From: Asanoa ishikariensis
Lineage (GTDB): Bacteria > Actinomycetota > Actinomycetes > Mycobacteriales > Micromonosporaceae
Assembly: GCF_900107455.1 (NCBI RefSeq)
Contig: NZ_FNQB01000001.1
Coordinates: 2,666,001 to 2,730,000 of the forward strand
Reading direction: 5' to 3'
Length of the DNA: 64,000 nucleotides
How positions within the stretch are numbered: the first letter of the stretch is position 1; the number at the start of each line of letters is the position of its first letter. Positions 1-11,774 of this stretch are shown here, one piece after another. The position numbers and the translations under genes are program-made. Below the pieces are notes generated by a model. It was not told the origin of the DNA and searched no databases. It was given only the letters and a program-made list of their open reading frames with translations.

Positions 1-803
<803 letters not shown>

Positions 804-832
804 CCACCTAGGTCAACGCAACACCCCACGGG

Positions 833-870
833 GAGCGGAGGGTCGGTCGATGGCCCTCCGCTCTCTATTT
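833..870 (+). terminator. Intrinsic terminator after the chitinase gene
   Basis: A perfect 10-bp stem GAGCGGAGGG/CCCTCCGCTC closes an 11-nt loop and is followed by CTATTT. It lies 30 bp after the chitinase stop and separates that gene from the DGPF/sigma pair. Confidence 0.8.
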
Positions 871-883
871 CTGTGCGGGAGGA

Positions 884-913
884 TGTCCGGAGCGGGCGAC
901 CGGCGCCGACGTC
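884..913 (+). promoter_or_regulatory. Candidate ECF-type promoter of the DGPF-sigma operon
   Basis: TGTCCG (884-889) and CGACGTC (907-913) are separated by 17 nt. From memory, ECF42 promoters have a TGTCGA-like -35 and a CGA-containing -10, and the group autoregulates its DGPF partner genes. The match is imperfect and rests on memory of the consensus. Confidence 0.25.
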
Positions 914-959
914 CCGGGTGGAAGGCGCCAGCGGGGCGCCGCACACCGAGGAGACGACG

Positions 960-1379
960 ATGAAATACATGATCATGCTGACCGGCTCGCAGCGCGACTT
1001 CGACATGATCACCGGAACCGGCGCGGACGGCACGGTCTGGACCGGAGAGGACCTCGCCGCCCTGCACGAGTTCATGACCAAGTGGAACAACGAGCTCGTC
1101 GAGTCCGGTGAGTTCGTCGACGGCCAGGGCCTGGCCGCGCCGGTGCACACCCGCCGGGTCTCGCTGCGCGACGGGGTGCCGGTGGTCACCGACGGCCCGT
1201 ACGCGGAGACCCAGGAGGTGCTCGCCGGCTACACGATCGTCGAGTGCGCGAGCTTCGACCGGGCCACGGAGATCGCCGCCAAGCTGGCCGACACCCCGCA
1301 CCCGTCGAGCGCGCAGCTCGCCAACGAGTGGTACGTCGACGTGCGGCCGATCGCCGGAGCGCCGGAGTTCGGCGACTGA
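960..1379 (+). CDS. YCII/DGPF-domain protein, ECF42 partner
   Basis: A 139-residue YCII-related protein of the DGPF type. The motif appears as TDGPYAETQEVLAGY, after an N-terminal MKYMIML strand. The biochemical role of these proteins is unsettled; the fold is a dimeric alpha-beta ferredoxin-like barrel. The start is ATG behind GAGGAGACGACG; an in-frame upstream ATG at 873 would add 29 residues with no homology. The stop TGA overlaps the start of the sigma factor (TGATG), so the two are co-translated. DGPF genes are the standard neighbours and targets of ECF42 sigma factors, which supports both calls. Confidence 0.88.
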   Translation: MKYMIMLTGSQRDFDMITGTGADGTVWTGEDLAALHEFMTKWNNELVESGEFVDGQGLAAPVHTRRVSLRDGVPVVTDGPYAETQEVLAGYTIVECASFDRATEIAAKLADTPHPSSAQLANEWYVDVRPIAGAPEFGD

Positions 1380-2587
1380 TGGCGCTGGCACCGGGGGAGG
1401 ACCTGCTGCGCCAGCTCGCGCCGCAGGTCCTCGGTGCGGTCGTGCGCCGCTACGGCCACTTCGACACGGCCGAGGACGCGGTGCAGGAGGCGTTGCTGGC
1501 CGCCGCCCGCCAATGGCCGGCGCAGGGGGTGCCCGACAACCCGCGCGCCTGGCTGATCCGGGTCGCGGCCCGCCGCCTGACCGACCTGCTGCGCGCCGAC
1601 CAGGCCCGCCGCGGCCGGGAGGACACGGTCGCGGCCTGGCCGGTCCCGGCGCCCGGCCCGGCCACCGACGACTCGCTCGTCCTGTTGTTCATGTGCTGCC
1701 ACCCGTCACTGTCGCCGGCGTCGCAGATCGCGCTGACCCTGCGCGCGGTCGGCGGCCTCACCACGACGGAGGTGGCCCGGGCCTTCCTGGTGCCCGAGGA
1801 CACGATGACCCGGCGGATCACCCGGGCCAAGAAGTCCATCAAGGACAGTGGTGTGCCGTTCGGCCTGCCGCCTTCCGCGGAACGGGCCATCCGGCTGGCC
1901 GCCGTGCTGCGGGTCCTCTACCTGGTCTTCAACGAGGGCTACGTCGGCACGACCGGCCCGACCCTGCAACGCGTCGAACTGTCCACGGAGGCGATCCGGT
2001 TGGCCCGGCTCGTGCGGCGGCTGCTGCCGGAGGACGCCGAGGTGACCGGCCTGCTCGCGTTGATGCTGCTGACCGACGCGCGCCGGGCCGCCCGCACCGC
2101 TCCGGACGGCACTCCCGTGCCGATGGACGAGCAGGACCGGCGGCGCTGGAACCGCGCCCAGATCACCGAGGGCGTGGCGCTGGTGTCGGAGGCACTGACC
2201 CGAGGCGACCCGGGCCCGTACCAGATCCAGGCCGCGATCGCCGCCGTGCACGACGAGGCGGCGCGGGCGCAGGACACCGACTGGCCCCAGATCATGCTGT
2301 TGTACGAGGTCCTGCTCGCGCAGGGCGACAACCCGATGGTGGCGCTGAACCACGCGGTCGCGGTGGCGATGGTCCGCGGACCCGAGGCCGGTCTGGCCCT
2401 GCTGGAACCGCTCGGCACCGACGACCGCCTGGCCGCCGACCACCGCTGGCACACGGCCCGCGCGCACCTGCTGGAGCTCTCGGGCGATCTCGCCGCCGCG
2501 CGCGCCGCCTATCTGTCCGCCGCGGCGAAGACCATGAGCCCACCCCAACAGCGCTACCTCCACACCCGAGCCGCCCGCCTGGCCTGA
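1379..2587 (+). CDS. ECF sigma factor, ECF42 type with C-terminal TPR-like extension
   Basis: A 402-residue sigma-70 family protein. An ECF core (sigma2 around residues 10-75 with EDAVQEALLAA; sigma4 around 105-165) is followed by about 230 extra residues. This extension is the TPR-like C-terminal domain typical of ECF42, ending in a helical repeat (WHTARAHLLELSGDLAAARAAY). No anti-sigma factor lies nearby; in this group the C-terminal domain is thought to control activity. The ATG overlaps the stop of the DGPF gene. A longer in-frame start at 1244 lies inside that gene and is rejected. Expected to direct RNA polymerase to the DGPF-operon promoter; the inducing signal is unknown. Confidence 0.9.
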   Translation: MALAPGEDLLRQLAPQVLGAVVRRYGHFDTAEDAVQEALLAAARQWPAQGVPDNPRAWLIRVAARRLTDLLRADQARRGREDTVAAWPVPAPGPATDDSLVLLFMCCHPSLSPASQIALTLRAVGGLTTTEVARAFLVPEDTMTRRITRAKKSIKDSGVPFGLPPSAERAIRLAAVLRVLYLVFNEGYVGTTGPTLQRVELSTEAIRLARLVRRLLPEDAEVTGLLALMLLTDARRAARTAPDGTPVPMDEQDRRRWNRAQITEGVALVSEALTRGDPGPYQIQAAIAAVHDEAARAQDTDWPQIMLLYEVLLAQGDNPMVALNHAVAVAMVRGPEAGLALLEPLGTDDRLAADHRWHTARAHLLELSGDLAAARAAYLSAAAKTMSPPQQRYLHTRAARLA

Positions 2588-2933
2588 CGGAATACGTTCG
2601 ACATGATCGGCGTTGGCTCGTAGCGTGATGGTCATGTTCTTCAGCAGCCCCGTGCGGCCCGCAGGTCTTCACCTGCGTTGTGCCGCCGACGGCGCTGATC
2701 TCTGACCCTTTCCCGCAGCAGCAGAACCCGCGGGGAGGGGTTGGTCCCGGCCCGGTTCTGGCGCGGAGTCTTCTGTCATCACGGCCCCTTGAATGCGGCC
2801 CCGACGCGGGGTGGCGCCCGCCCGCGCACGTCAACGGCCCGTAGGGCCGAGGGTTCTCCATGCCGACTGACAGTCCAGGCATCGGTAGCAGCCCTGCCCT
2901 CCTTTCATCCAGTTCAGGAGGACTGAACCAATC
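2588..2933 (+). other. Long leader region upstream of the EF-Tu paralogue
   Basis: This 346-bp stretch holds a 23-codon upstream ORF (listed separately), a small perfect hairpin CCCCG-ACG-CGGGG at 2799-2811, and a very good ribosome binding site (AGGAGGA, about 11 nt before the tuf ATG). No clear -10/-35 pair was recognised. Confidence 0.4.
2634..2705 (+). CDS. Candidate leader peptide upstream of divergent tuf
   Basis: A 23-codon ORF starting MFFSSPVRPAGLHLR and ending in CAADGADL. It sits about 230 bp before the EF-Tu paralogue, followed by a small hairpin and then the strong tuf ribosome binding site. Its own ribosome binding site is weak, so translation is uncertain. If real, it could report ribosome stalling and control a translation-factor gene, as leader peptides do for ribosome-targeted resistance genes. 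I do not recognise the peptide; this is an inference from position. Confidence 0.25.
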   Translation: MFFSSPVRPAGLHLRCAADGADL

Positions 2934-4121
2934 ATGGCGAAGAGCCAGTACCTACGCACCAAGCCACACCTCAACATCGGCACGATGGGGCATGTCGACC
3001 ACGGCAAGACGACCCTGACCGCCGCGATCACCAAGGTCCTCGCCGAGGCCGACCCGGCAACCAACCGGTTCGTCGCCTTCGACGGGATCGACCGGGCTCC
3101 GGAGGAGACCGCGCGGGGCATCACCATCAACATCGCCCACGTCGAGTACGAGACCGCGACGCGGCACTACGCGCACGTGGACATGCCCGGCCACGCCGAC
3201 TACGTGAAGAACATGATCACGGGGGCGGCGCAGGTGGACGGCGCGATCCTGGTCGTGTCCGCGCTCGACGGTGCGATGCCGCAGACCCGGGAGCACGTGC
3301 TGCTCGCCAGCCGGGTCGGGGTGCCGCACCTCGTGGTGGCGCTGAACAAGGCCGACGCGGTCGAGGACGCCGAACTGCTGGACCTGGTCGAGCTCGAGGT
3401 TCGGGAACTGCTGTCCGAGTACGGCTTCCCGGGCGACGAGCTGCCGGTCGTGCGGGTGTCCGCGCTGCGGGCGCTGGAGGGCGACCCGGTGTGGACGCGG
3501 TCCGTCGTGGACCTGCTCGACGCGGTCGACCGGTACGTGCCGGTGCCGCGCAGGGCCGTCGACGAGCCGTTCCTGATGCCGATCGAGAACACGCTCACGA
3601 TCTCCGGCCGGGGCACGGTGGTGACCGGGGCGATCGAGCGCGGCACCCTGCGGGTCGGCGACCAGGTCGAGGTGATCGGTCTGGGCGACACGCTCCAGAC
3701 GGTCGCGACCGGGCTCGAGACGTTCGGCAAATCGCTGGTCACGGCCGAGGCCGGTGACAACGCGGCGATCCTGCTCCGTGGGGTCAAACGCGACCAGGTG
3801 CAGCGCGGCCAGGTCGTGGCGGCGCCCGGTTCGGTCACGCCGCACCGCCGGTTCACCGCGCGGCTGCACGCGTTGACCGCGGCCGAGGGTGGGCGGCACA
3901 CGCCGTTCCTCGCCAACTACCGGCCTCAGTTCTACTTCCGGACCACCGACGTGGCCGGGGCGATCGAGCTGGGGGAGGGGGTCACCATGGTCATGCCCGG
4001 TGACACGGTCGACCTGACCGTCGAGCTGAGCCGGCCGGTGGCCATGCACGTCGGGCTCGGCTTCGCCGTCCGCGAGGGCGGCCGGACGGTCGCGGCGGGC
4101 ACGGTCACTCACATCTCATAA
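2934..4121 (+). CDS. tuf: Elongation factor Tu, divergent stand-alone paralogue
   Basis: A 395-residue EF-Tu, the GTPase that brings aminoacyl-tRNA to the ribosome. G1 is GHVDHGKT (residues 19-26), the switch I region has RGITIN, G3 is DMPGH and G4 is NKAD. Domains II and III run to the usual C-terminal [16 protein letters not shown]. It differs clearly from a housekeeping actinobacterial EF-Tu: Met replaces the usual Cys in DCPGH, and domain II lacks a few residues. It stands alone without fusA or rpsG/rpsL, unlike the main tuf gene. Streptomyces carry similar divergent copies (tuf3), linked to stress expression and elfamycin tolerance; the same role here is inference. Confidence 0.92.
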   Translation: MAKSQYLRTKPHLNIGTMGHVDHGKTTLTAAITKVLAEADPATNRFVAFDGIDRAPEETARGITINIAHVEYETATRHYAHVDMPGHADYVKNMITGAAQVDGAILVVSALDGAMPQTREHVLLASRVGVPHLVVALNKADAVEDAELLDLVELEVRELLSEYGFPGDELPVVRVSALRALEGDPVWTRSVVDLLDAVDRYVPVPRRAVDEPFLMPIENTLTISGRGTVVTGAIERGTLRVGDQVEVIGLGDTLQTVATGLETFGKSLVTAEAGDNAAILLRGVKRDQVQRGQVVAAPGSVTPHRRFTARLHALTAAEGGRHTPFLANYRPQFYFRTTDVAGAIELGEGVTMVMPGDTVDLTVELSRPVAMHVGLGFAVREGGRTVAAGTVTHIS

Positions 4122-4196
4122 AACGAACGCTCGTTTAGTTTGGCCTTCTGGGGGCTTTGCCCCTAGAAGGCCATCCTAAAACGAGCGTTCATTCAG
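4119..4196. terminator. Bidirectional terminator, long nested hairpin
   Basis: The core stem at 4142-4172 is a 14-bp inverted repeat (GGCCTTCTGGGGGC / GCCCCTAGAAGGCC, one mismatch) with loop TTT. It is extended outward by AAACGAACGCTCGTTT on the left and AAACGAGCGTTCATTC on the right. It lies between the convergent tuf and DUF4389 genes and would stop transcription both ways. The outer arms are themselves nearly palindromic and look like TetR-type sites, but the 3'-3' position argues against an operator. Confidence 0.8.
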
Positions 4197-4206
4197 TTTA
4201 GGCCCC

Positions 4207-4869
4207 TCAGGGGGCCAAACGGAACGGCGGGTAGCGGTCGGTGGCCAGCGTGAACGCGTACGCGGTGACCCGGTTCTGCCAGCGCAGCAGCCCCTCCACA
4301 TAGGCGAACAGCCCCCGCGGGTAGCGCCCCGTGAACAGGATCGCGAACCACGCGATGATCACCGCGACCACGCCGCCGATGTGCAGGAAGAACAGCACGA
4401 TGTAGTGCGGTATCGCGAGGAGCCACTTGACGATCGGCAGGAAGCGGTTGAGCGTCCCGCCCGGGTAGTCGTAGTCCAGCCGCACCGACTGGTGGTCGTC
4501 CGTGGCCGGGTAGCGGTCGTCCATCAGTGCGAAGTAGACGGTGACCCGGTTGGCGAAGCGCTGGAGCTCCAGGTTCCAGTCGAACCACCAGCGCGGGTAC
4601 TTCTTGCGGAACAGGATCATCAGCAGCGGCCCGAAGAACAGCACACCGCCGAAGCCGTACGCCACCGTCTCGGCGCTGTTGCCGTCGTCGCCGCCCCACT
4701 GGCCCCACTCGGCGCCTCCGCTGTAGACGGTGCCGAGCAGGATCACGATCGGTATCACCATGAACAGCCGGAAGAAGCTGGTCAGCCGGTTGAGCGGCCG
4801 GTCCGGATAGGCGACGGAGAAGTTCACCGGGTGCGGCTGCACCGCGTACGTCGGGTCGTTCGGTTGCAT
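4207..4869 (-). CDS. DUF4389 membrane protein
   Basis: A 220-residue membrane protein with two DUF4389 units. Each has a YPDRPLNRL- or YPGGTLNRFLP-like lead, one or two membrane helices (about residues 33-50, 75-90, 145-180) and an aromatic-rich LQRFANRVTVYFALMDDRYP or LLRWQNRVTAYAFTLATDRYP segment. The repeat suggests an internal duplication. The molecular function of the family is unknown. It is transcribed toward tuf and shares the bidirectional terminator; the next gene upstream is divergent. Confidence 0.85.
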   Translation of the reverse strand: MQPNDPTYAVQPHPVNFSVAYPDRPLNRLTSFFRLFMVIPIVILLGTVYSGGAEWGQWGGDDGNSAETVAYGFGGVLFFGPLLMILFRKKYPRWWFDWNLELQRFANRVTVYFALMDDRYPATDDHQSVRLDYDYPGGTLNRFLPIVKWLLAIPHYIVLFFLHIGGVVAVIIAWFAILFTGRYPRGLFAYVEGLLRWQNRVTAYAFTLATDRYPPFRLAP

Positions 4870-5007
4870 CGGCTCGTCCCCTTCGTACCCCGCGAAATAT
4901 CCGTTATGTCCATCCTGCGGGGTCTGTGGGGCCCTGGGGCCGGAATCCCGAACGGCCGTCGATCCGGTACCGCTACGTCACAGGAATGTGTGCCAGACTC
5001 ACGAACC

Positions 5008-5499
5008 GTGTTGTCCCCACGTCGTGTCCTGATCGTGGCGACCCTGGCTGTCGCCCTGGTCGCCCCGCTGGGTGGCTGCTCGGTCGCCAAGCAGATCGTC
5101 GGAGCTGATCCGAAGCCGGTCGACGAGAGCCCGCAGAAGGCCCGCGAAAAGGTGGAGGCCTACCTGGCCGCGATGGGCAAGCGGGACGCGGCCGCCGGTC
5201 GCAAGGAGCTCTGCCCCACGTTGGCCGGCACGTTCGACAAGACCGCCACGGGCGACGGCGGCGACTTCAACAAGAAGACCAAGGTCTCCGGCGGGATCGT
5301 GACCGACGTGCGGGCCGACGGCAACGGTCAGAAGGTGACGACCGCGATGCTGGTCACCCCGCCCGGCGGCAAGCCCACCCCGGTCGGGGTCGTTTTCCTC
5401 GTCACCAACATCGATACGGGCTGGTGCATCGCGGGTGAGGACCCGGCAGTGGTACTCCCGTCGATGCCCTCGTCGTCCAGCCCCACGCCTTCCCAGTGA
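5008..5499 (+). CDS. Small lipoprotein of unknown function
   Basis: A 163-residue predicted lipoprotein. The N-terminus LSPRRVLIVATLAVALVAP is a signal peptide ending in a lipobox-like LGGC. The mature part has a helix with charged residues (QKAREKVEAYLAAMGKRD), a small alpha/beta domain and a Ser/Pro/Thr tail. GTG at 5008 is chosen because longer in-frame starts run through the divergent DUF4389 gene and lack a signal peptide. The layout resembles the NTF2-like fold seen in many actinobacterial lipoproteins, but I cannot confirm that. It ends 24 bp before aroG, which has its own leaderless promoter. Confidence 0.72.
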   Translation: MLSPRRVLIVATLAVALVAPLGGCSVAKQIVGADPKPVDESPQKAREKVEAYLAAMGKRDAAAGRKELCPTLAGTFDKTATGDGGDFNKKTKVSGGIVTDVRADGNGQKVTTAMLVTPPGGKPTPVGVVFLVTNIDTGWCIAGEDPAVVLPSMPSSSSPTPSQ

Positions 5500-7951
<2,452 letters not shown>

Positions 7952-8031
7952 CAGTTTCGCGTGCTTTGCTGAGTAGTTGACGTCCGGTTCCTTCCGGGGG
8001 CCGGCGTCGGCTCAGCGAAGCGGGGGTTGGC

Positions 8032-9570
8032 ATGGCCAACACCGGCCTGTGGCGGTGGTCCGCCTGGGCCTTTCTGGCGGTCGCGGGCGGATTGGTGCTC
8101 GCGACGCTGGCGGGGGCTGCCCCCGTACTGAGCGTGGTGGCCGCGGTGGCCGCCTTCGTGGTGGCGGGGGTCGTCCTGGTCGTCCGCCGACCGCCCCGGG
8201 TGACCGCGTGGACCTCGCTGACCGTCGCGTCCGGATCGGTGGCCTTCTCCCGGGTCTACGGCGCGGTGACCGGCCCGTCGATGACCGGCGGTCGCGGCGG
8301 GCTGGCGGGCGGGGACATCCGTGCCCTGGTTCTCTACCCGGCCCTCGTGATCGGGTTGGTCCTGCTCGGCGGGACCGGCACCGCCGCCGACCTGACCGAC
8401 AGCCTCGACGCCTCCGTGGTCACCCTCGGGGTGTTCGTGCTGCTGTGGCTGTTTCTGTTGCACGGCCAGGTCGTTCCGACCGGCAGCCGGCTCGCGGTGT
8501 CCGCGCTGCGTCCGGTCGCGATCGCGGTCGTCCTCGGCGCACTGGTCCGGCTGCTGTTCGTCATCCGGCCCCGGGCTCCCGCGATCAGGCTCGTGGTGGT
8601 CGGGATCGTTCTGGCGCTCGTCGGCGCGATCGGGCTGGTGGCCCGGCAGGCCGGCTACGACGTGGACGGCCGGCTCTTCGGCGGTGGGATCTTCGCCGTC
8701 GGGTTCGCCATCCTGATCGCCACCGCCCTGCTGCATCCCTCCTCCGCCGCGGTGCCGGAGCGCCGTGGCGAGGGCCGTCCGAGCGCCCGGCTCAGCCGGG
8801 GTCGGGCGACGCTGTTCATCGTGCTGACCCTGCTCGGCCCGCTGGCGTGGGTGACCGCCGTCGCCTTCGGCCAGTTCGACCCCGGCTCGCCGGAGGACTT
8901 CGGGCCGCCGGTGCTGGCCGCCGCGTTGATCGCGCTGCTGCTCCTCTGGCGGCTGTCGCTGCTGGCCCGCGTAGCGGACCGGCGCGCCGACGAGCTCGGG
9001 GTGGTGGTCGGTGAGCTGCGTGGGCTCCAGGCGGAGCTGGCCTACCGCGCGTCACACGACCCGCTGACCGGCCTGTCCAACCGGTCGGTGCTCATGGAAC
9101 GGCTGACCTCCCTCCCGCCACGGCGGCCGCACGCGCTGCTGCTGGTCGACCTCGACGGGTTCAAGGAGATCAACGACTCGCTCGGCCATCCCACCGGCGA
9201 CGAGCTGCTGGTGTCGGTCGGCCGCCGCCTGACGGAGCTGGCACCGCCCGGCGCCACCCTGGTCCGGCTCGGCGGTGACGAGTTCGCACTGCTGCTGCCG
9301 GGCACGGCGGAGGCCGGTGGCCTGGCCGTCGGAGGCACGATCTGCGCCCGGTTGCGGTTGCCCTATCCGTCCACGCAGGGCGAGCTGGTCGTCAGCGCGA
9401 GCGTCGGGGTGACGGCCGGGCCGCTGGCCGCGCGCTCCCCGGCCGACCTGCTGCGCGAGGCCGATCTGGCGCTGTACGCGGCCAAGGCGGCCGGCAAGGA
9501 CCGGGCGGCGGCGTACCGGCCGGATCTGGCGCCGCCGGGCCTAGGTTTCGGGGTCCAGCGTCGCCAGTAG
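8032..9570 (+). CDS. Membrane diguanylate cyclase (GGDEF)
   Basis: A 512-residue protein. About 320 residues form eight to ten membrane helices, a short helical linker follows (LARVADRRADELGVVVGELRGLQAEL), and then a GGDEF domain. The active site RLGGDEF is intact, with the metal-binding Asp in LLVDLDGFKEINDSLGH, so it should make cyclic di-GMP from two GTP. No RxxD inhibitory site lies five residues before GGDEF, so product feedback there is not expected. No EAL domain is present. In actinomycetes c-di-GMP controls sporulation and development. The last 30 bp overlap the end of the convergent ArsR-type gene. Confidence 0.92.
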   Translation: MANTGLWRWSAWAFLAVAGGLVLATLAGAAPVLSVVAAVAAFVVAGVVLVVRRPPRVTAWTSLTVASGSVAFSRVYGAVTGPSMTGGRGGLAGGDIRALVLYPALVIGLVLLGGTGTAADLTDSLDASVVTLGVFVLLWLFLLHGQVVPTGSRLAVSALRPVAIAVVLGALVRLLFVIRPRAPAIRLVVVGIVLALVGAIGLVARQAGYDVDGRLFGGGIFAVGFAILIATALLHPSSAAVPERRGEGRPSARLSRGRATLFIVLTLLGPLAWVTAVAFGQFDPGSPEDFGPPVLAAALIALLLLWRLSLLARVADRRADELGVVVGELRGLQAELAYRASHDPLTGLSNRSVLMERLTSLPPRRPHALLLVDLDGFKEINDSLGHPTGDELLVSVGRRLTELAPPGATLVRLGGDEFALLLPGTAEAGGLAVGGTICARLRLPYPSTQGELVVSASVGVTAGPLAARSPADLLREADLALYAAKAAGKDRAAAYRPDLAPPGLGFGVQRRQ

Positions 9571-10521
9571 GTCCGTGCCTCGCTGAGTGAGGCGATAGAC
9601 GACGGCCCGGCCGACCCGGCCGCCGGCCACCACTCCGGCGTCGCGGAGCACGGACAGGTGCGTGCTCACCGTGCCCAACGACACGTCCAGGGTGTACGCG
9701 AGCTGCGTGCTCGTCGCCTCCCGGCGCAATTCACGGACCACCCGGGCGCGGCCCGGCCCCAGCAGCGCGCCGAGCGGATCCCCGGCCGGGCCGGCCACCT
9801 CCGCCGCCGGGCCGCGGGCCGGATAGACCAGCGCGTACAGGGGCGGACGCTCGCAGGTCCAGGAGCCGACGCCGGCGGTCTTCGGCACGAACACCAGGCC
9901 CTCGTCGGTGATCCAGCGGTCGGGGTAGTCCTGCTCGCTGAACCGGATCGCGTCGTCACCGACCCAGACGGAGTGCCGGGTCATGTTCCGGACCGCCTCC
10001 TTCCAGCCGTACGCGGCGAGCAGACCGGCGCGGTGCATGATGTCTCGCTCCAGTAGCGCGCGGCGGCGGGGCCAGTCCGGCGCGACGTGCCGCCGCCAGC
10101 CCTCGGCCAGCACGGCGGCGGTCCTGCGCCCGAGGTCGTCTCCGCGGAGCCAGCCGGTGTTCTGTGGCTCCCAGCTCGCGGCGACCGACGTCGCGACCGT
10201 CTTTCGGATCTCCTCGTCGGTGAACGTGGCGACGCTGTCGAGCTCGTCGCTGAGTCGCGTCTTGGTGCCACCGGTGGGCGGGACGGCGACCATGTCGGGC
10301 AGCCACTTGGTGGCCGAGACCAGCGCGAGCAGGCCGGCGGCGAACGGGTCGCCGGCCAGCCATTCGTGGAAACCGGGACGGTGCGCGGTGTGCCAGCTCT
10401 TCAGCCATGGCTCCGGCGCCGGCCGGTGCAGCGCGATCAGCGAGCCCAGCGTCTCGGCGAGCGGGGACAGCGCGAACCGGCAGCGGGCCAGCGCGGTGGG
10501 GGACAGTCTCAGCAGAGTCAT
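9541..10521 (-). CDS. ArsR-like winged-helix regulator (DUF5937 type)
   Basis: A 326-residue regulator. The N-terminal 220 residues resemble the DUF5937 region (MTLLRLSPTALARCRFALSPLAET). The C-terminus is an ArsR-type winged helix with the recognition region LDVSLGTVSTHLSVLRDAGVV. No metal-binding Cys cluster is seen. It is divergent from the MFS transporter with 56 bp between them, the usual arrangement for a regulator and its exporter target; that link is inference. It converges on the diguanylate cyclase with a 30-bp overlap. Confidence 0.85.
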   Translation of the reverse strand: MTLLRLSPTALARCRFALSPLAETLGSLIALHRPAPEPWLKSWHTAHRPGFHEWLAGDPFAAGLLALVSATKWLPDMVAVPPTGGTKTRLSDELDSVATFTDEEIRKTVATSVAASWEPQNTGWLRGDDLGRRTAAVLAEGWRRHVAPDWPRRRALLERDIMHRAGLLAAYGWKEAVRNMTRHSVWVGDDAIRFSEQDYPDRWITDEGLVFVPKTAGVGSWTCERPPLYALVYPARGPAAEVAGPAGDPLGALLGPGRARVVRELRREATSTQLAYTLDVSLGTVSTHLSVLRDAGVVAGGRVGRAVVYRLTQRGTDLLATLDPET

Positions 10522-10577
10522 CGTTACGCCTTTCGCCGCAAGGTTAGCGGCCGGCCCGGCGCGGCCGGAATGCTCCC

Positions 10578-11765
10578 GTGGTGCTGTTCACCCCTTCCTT
10601 CCGCGCCTTCTACCTAGGCCGCCTGGTGTCGCTCGCCGGCGGCGCGATGACCCCGATCGCGCTCGCCTTCGCCGTGCTCGACGCCAGCGGTCGGCCCTCC
10701 GACCTCGGCATCGTGCTGGCCTGCCAGTTGGTGCCGCACCTGGCCCTGCTGCTGGTCGGCGGCGTCGTCGCGGACCGGCTGCCCCGCCGCGCCGTTCTCG
10801 TCGTGGCCAACCTGGGCGCGGGCCTGACCCAGGGCGGGATCGCGCTCGTGCTGATCACCGGCGGCTACCGGCTCTGGTTGGTGGCGGGGCTGGCGCTGCT
10901 GGCCGGTGGGTTGGAGGCGTTCACGTCGCCCGCGTTGCGCGGCATCGTGCCGGAGCTGGTCGGCTCCGACCAGCTGCAACGGGCCAACTCGTTGTTGTCG
11001 GCGACCCGCAGCGCGGTGCTGATCGTCGGCCCTACGGTCGCGGGCCTGGTGGTGGTCGCGGCCGGGGGCGGCTGGGCGATCGCCGTCGACGCGGTCAGCT
11101 TCGTCGCGGCGGCCGCCTTCCTGTCGCGGCTGCCCCGGGTCGCACCGGCGCCGGCGGCCGGGGCCGGACTGCTGCACGACATCCGCGACGGCTGGCGGGT
11201 GTTCGTCGCGATCCCGTGGGTGTGGCCGGTCGCGCTCGCGTACGCGGTGATCAACCTGGTCAACGTCGGTCCCTGGCAGATCCTCGGGCCTTCGCTGACC
11301 CAGCAGCGCTCCGGCGAGGCCGCCTGGGGCATGGTGCTCAGCGTGCGGGCCGTCGGGCTGCTGGTGATGAGTGCCGTGATGTACAAGCTGGCGCTGCGCC
11401 GCCCGCTGCGCTTCGGCCGGCTGGCCGGCGCGCTCGGCGCCTGCTCGCTGCTGGCGCTGGGGCTCGGCCTGCACCCGGTCGCCCTGGCTGCCTGCGCGTT
11501 CCTCGGCGGGGTGGGCTTCGCCGCGTCGGGGATCACCTGGGAGAGCGCGGTGCAGCAGCATGTGCCGTCGGCCCACCTCGGCCGGGTCTCGTCGATCGAC
11601 GACCTGCTGTCGTTCGCGGCGATCCCGGCCGGTCAGCTCCTGGTCGGCCCGGCCGCGGCCGCCTGGGGCGGGGCGAAGGTGGCGCTCTGCTGCGGTGTGG
11701 CGTTCGTGGTGGCGGCGCTGGCGCCGCTGGGCGTACGGGCGGTCCGCACGTTGGCGGCGACCTGA
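10578..11765 (+). CDS. MFS transporter, EntS-like exporter
   Basis: A 395-residue major facilitator superfamily protein with about 12 membrane helices. The N-terminal FRAFYLGRLVSLAGGAMTPIAL and the cytoplasmic loop VADRLPRRAVLVV (motif A region) match the EntS-like MFS group, which includes small-molecule and siderophore exporters. The substrate is not predictable. The start is the first of two adjacent GTG codons. It is divergently paired with the ArsR-like gene and may be repressed by it. Confidence 0.86.
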   Translation: MVLFTPSFRAFYLGRLVSLAGGAMTPIALAFAVLDASGRPSDLGIVLACQLVPHLALLLVGGVVADRLPRRAVLVVANLGAGLTQGGIALVLITGGYRLWLVAGLALLAGGLEAFTSPALRGIVPELVGSDQLQRANSLLSATRSAVLIVGPTVAGLVVVAAGGGWAIAVDAVSFVAAAAFLSRLPRVAPAPAAGAGLLHDIRDGWRVFVAIPWVWPVALAYAVINLVNVGPWQILGPSLTQQRSGEAAWGMVLSVRAVGLLVMSAVMYKLALRRPLRFGRLAGALGACSLLALGLGLHPVALAACAFLGGVGFAASGITWESAVQQHVPSAHLGRVSSIDDLLSFAAIPAGQLLVGPAAAAWGGAKVALCCGVAFVVAALAPLGVRAVRTLAAT

Positions 11766-11774
11766 GCGCGCCCG

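Noticed and set aside
4119-4196. TetR operator
   Set aside because: The palindromic arms sit between two convergent gene ends, where no promoter is expected; a terminator explains them better.
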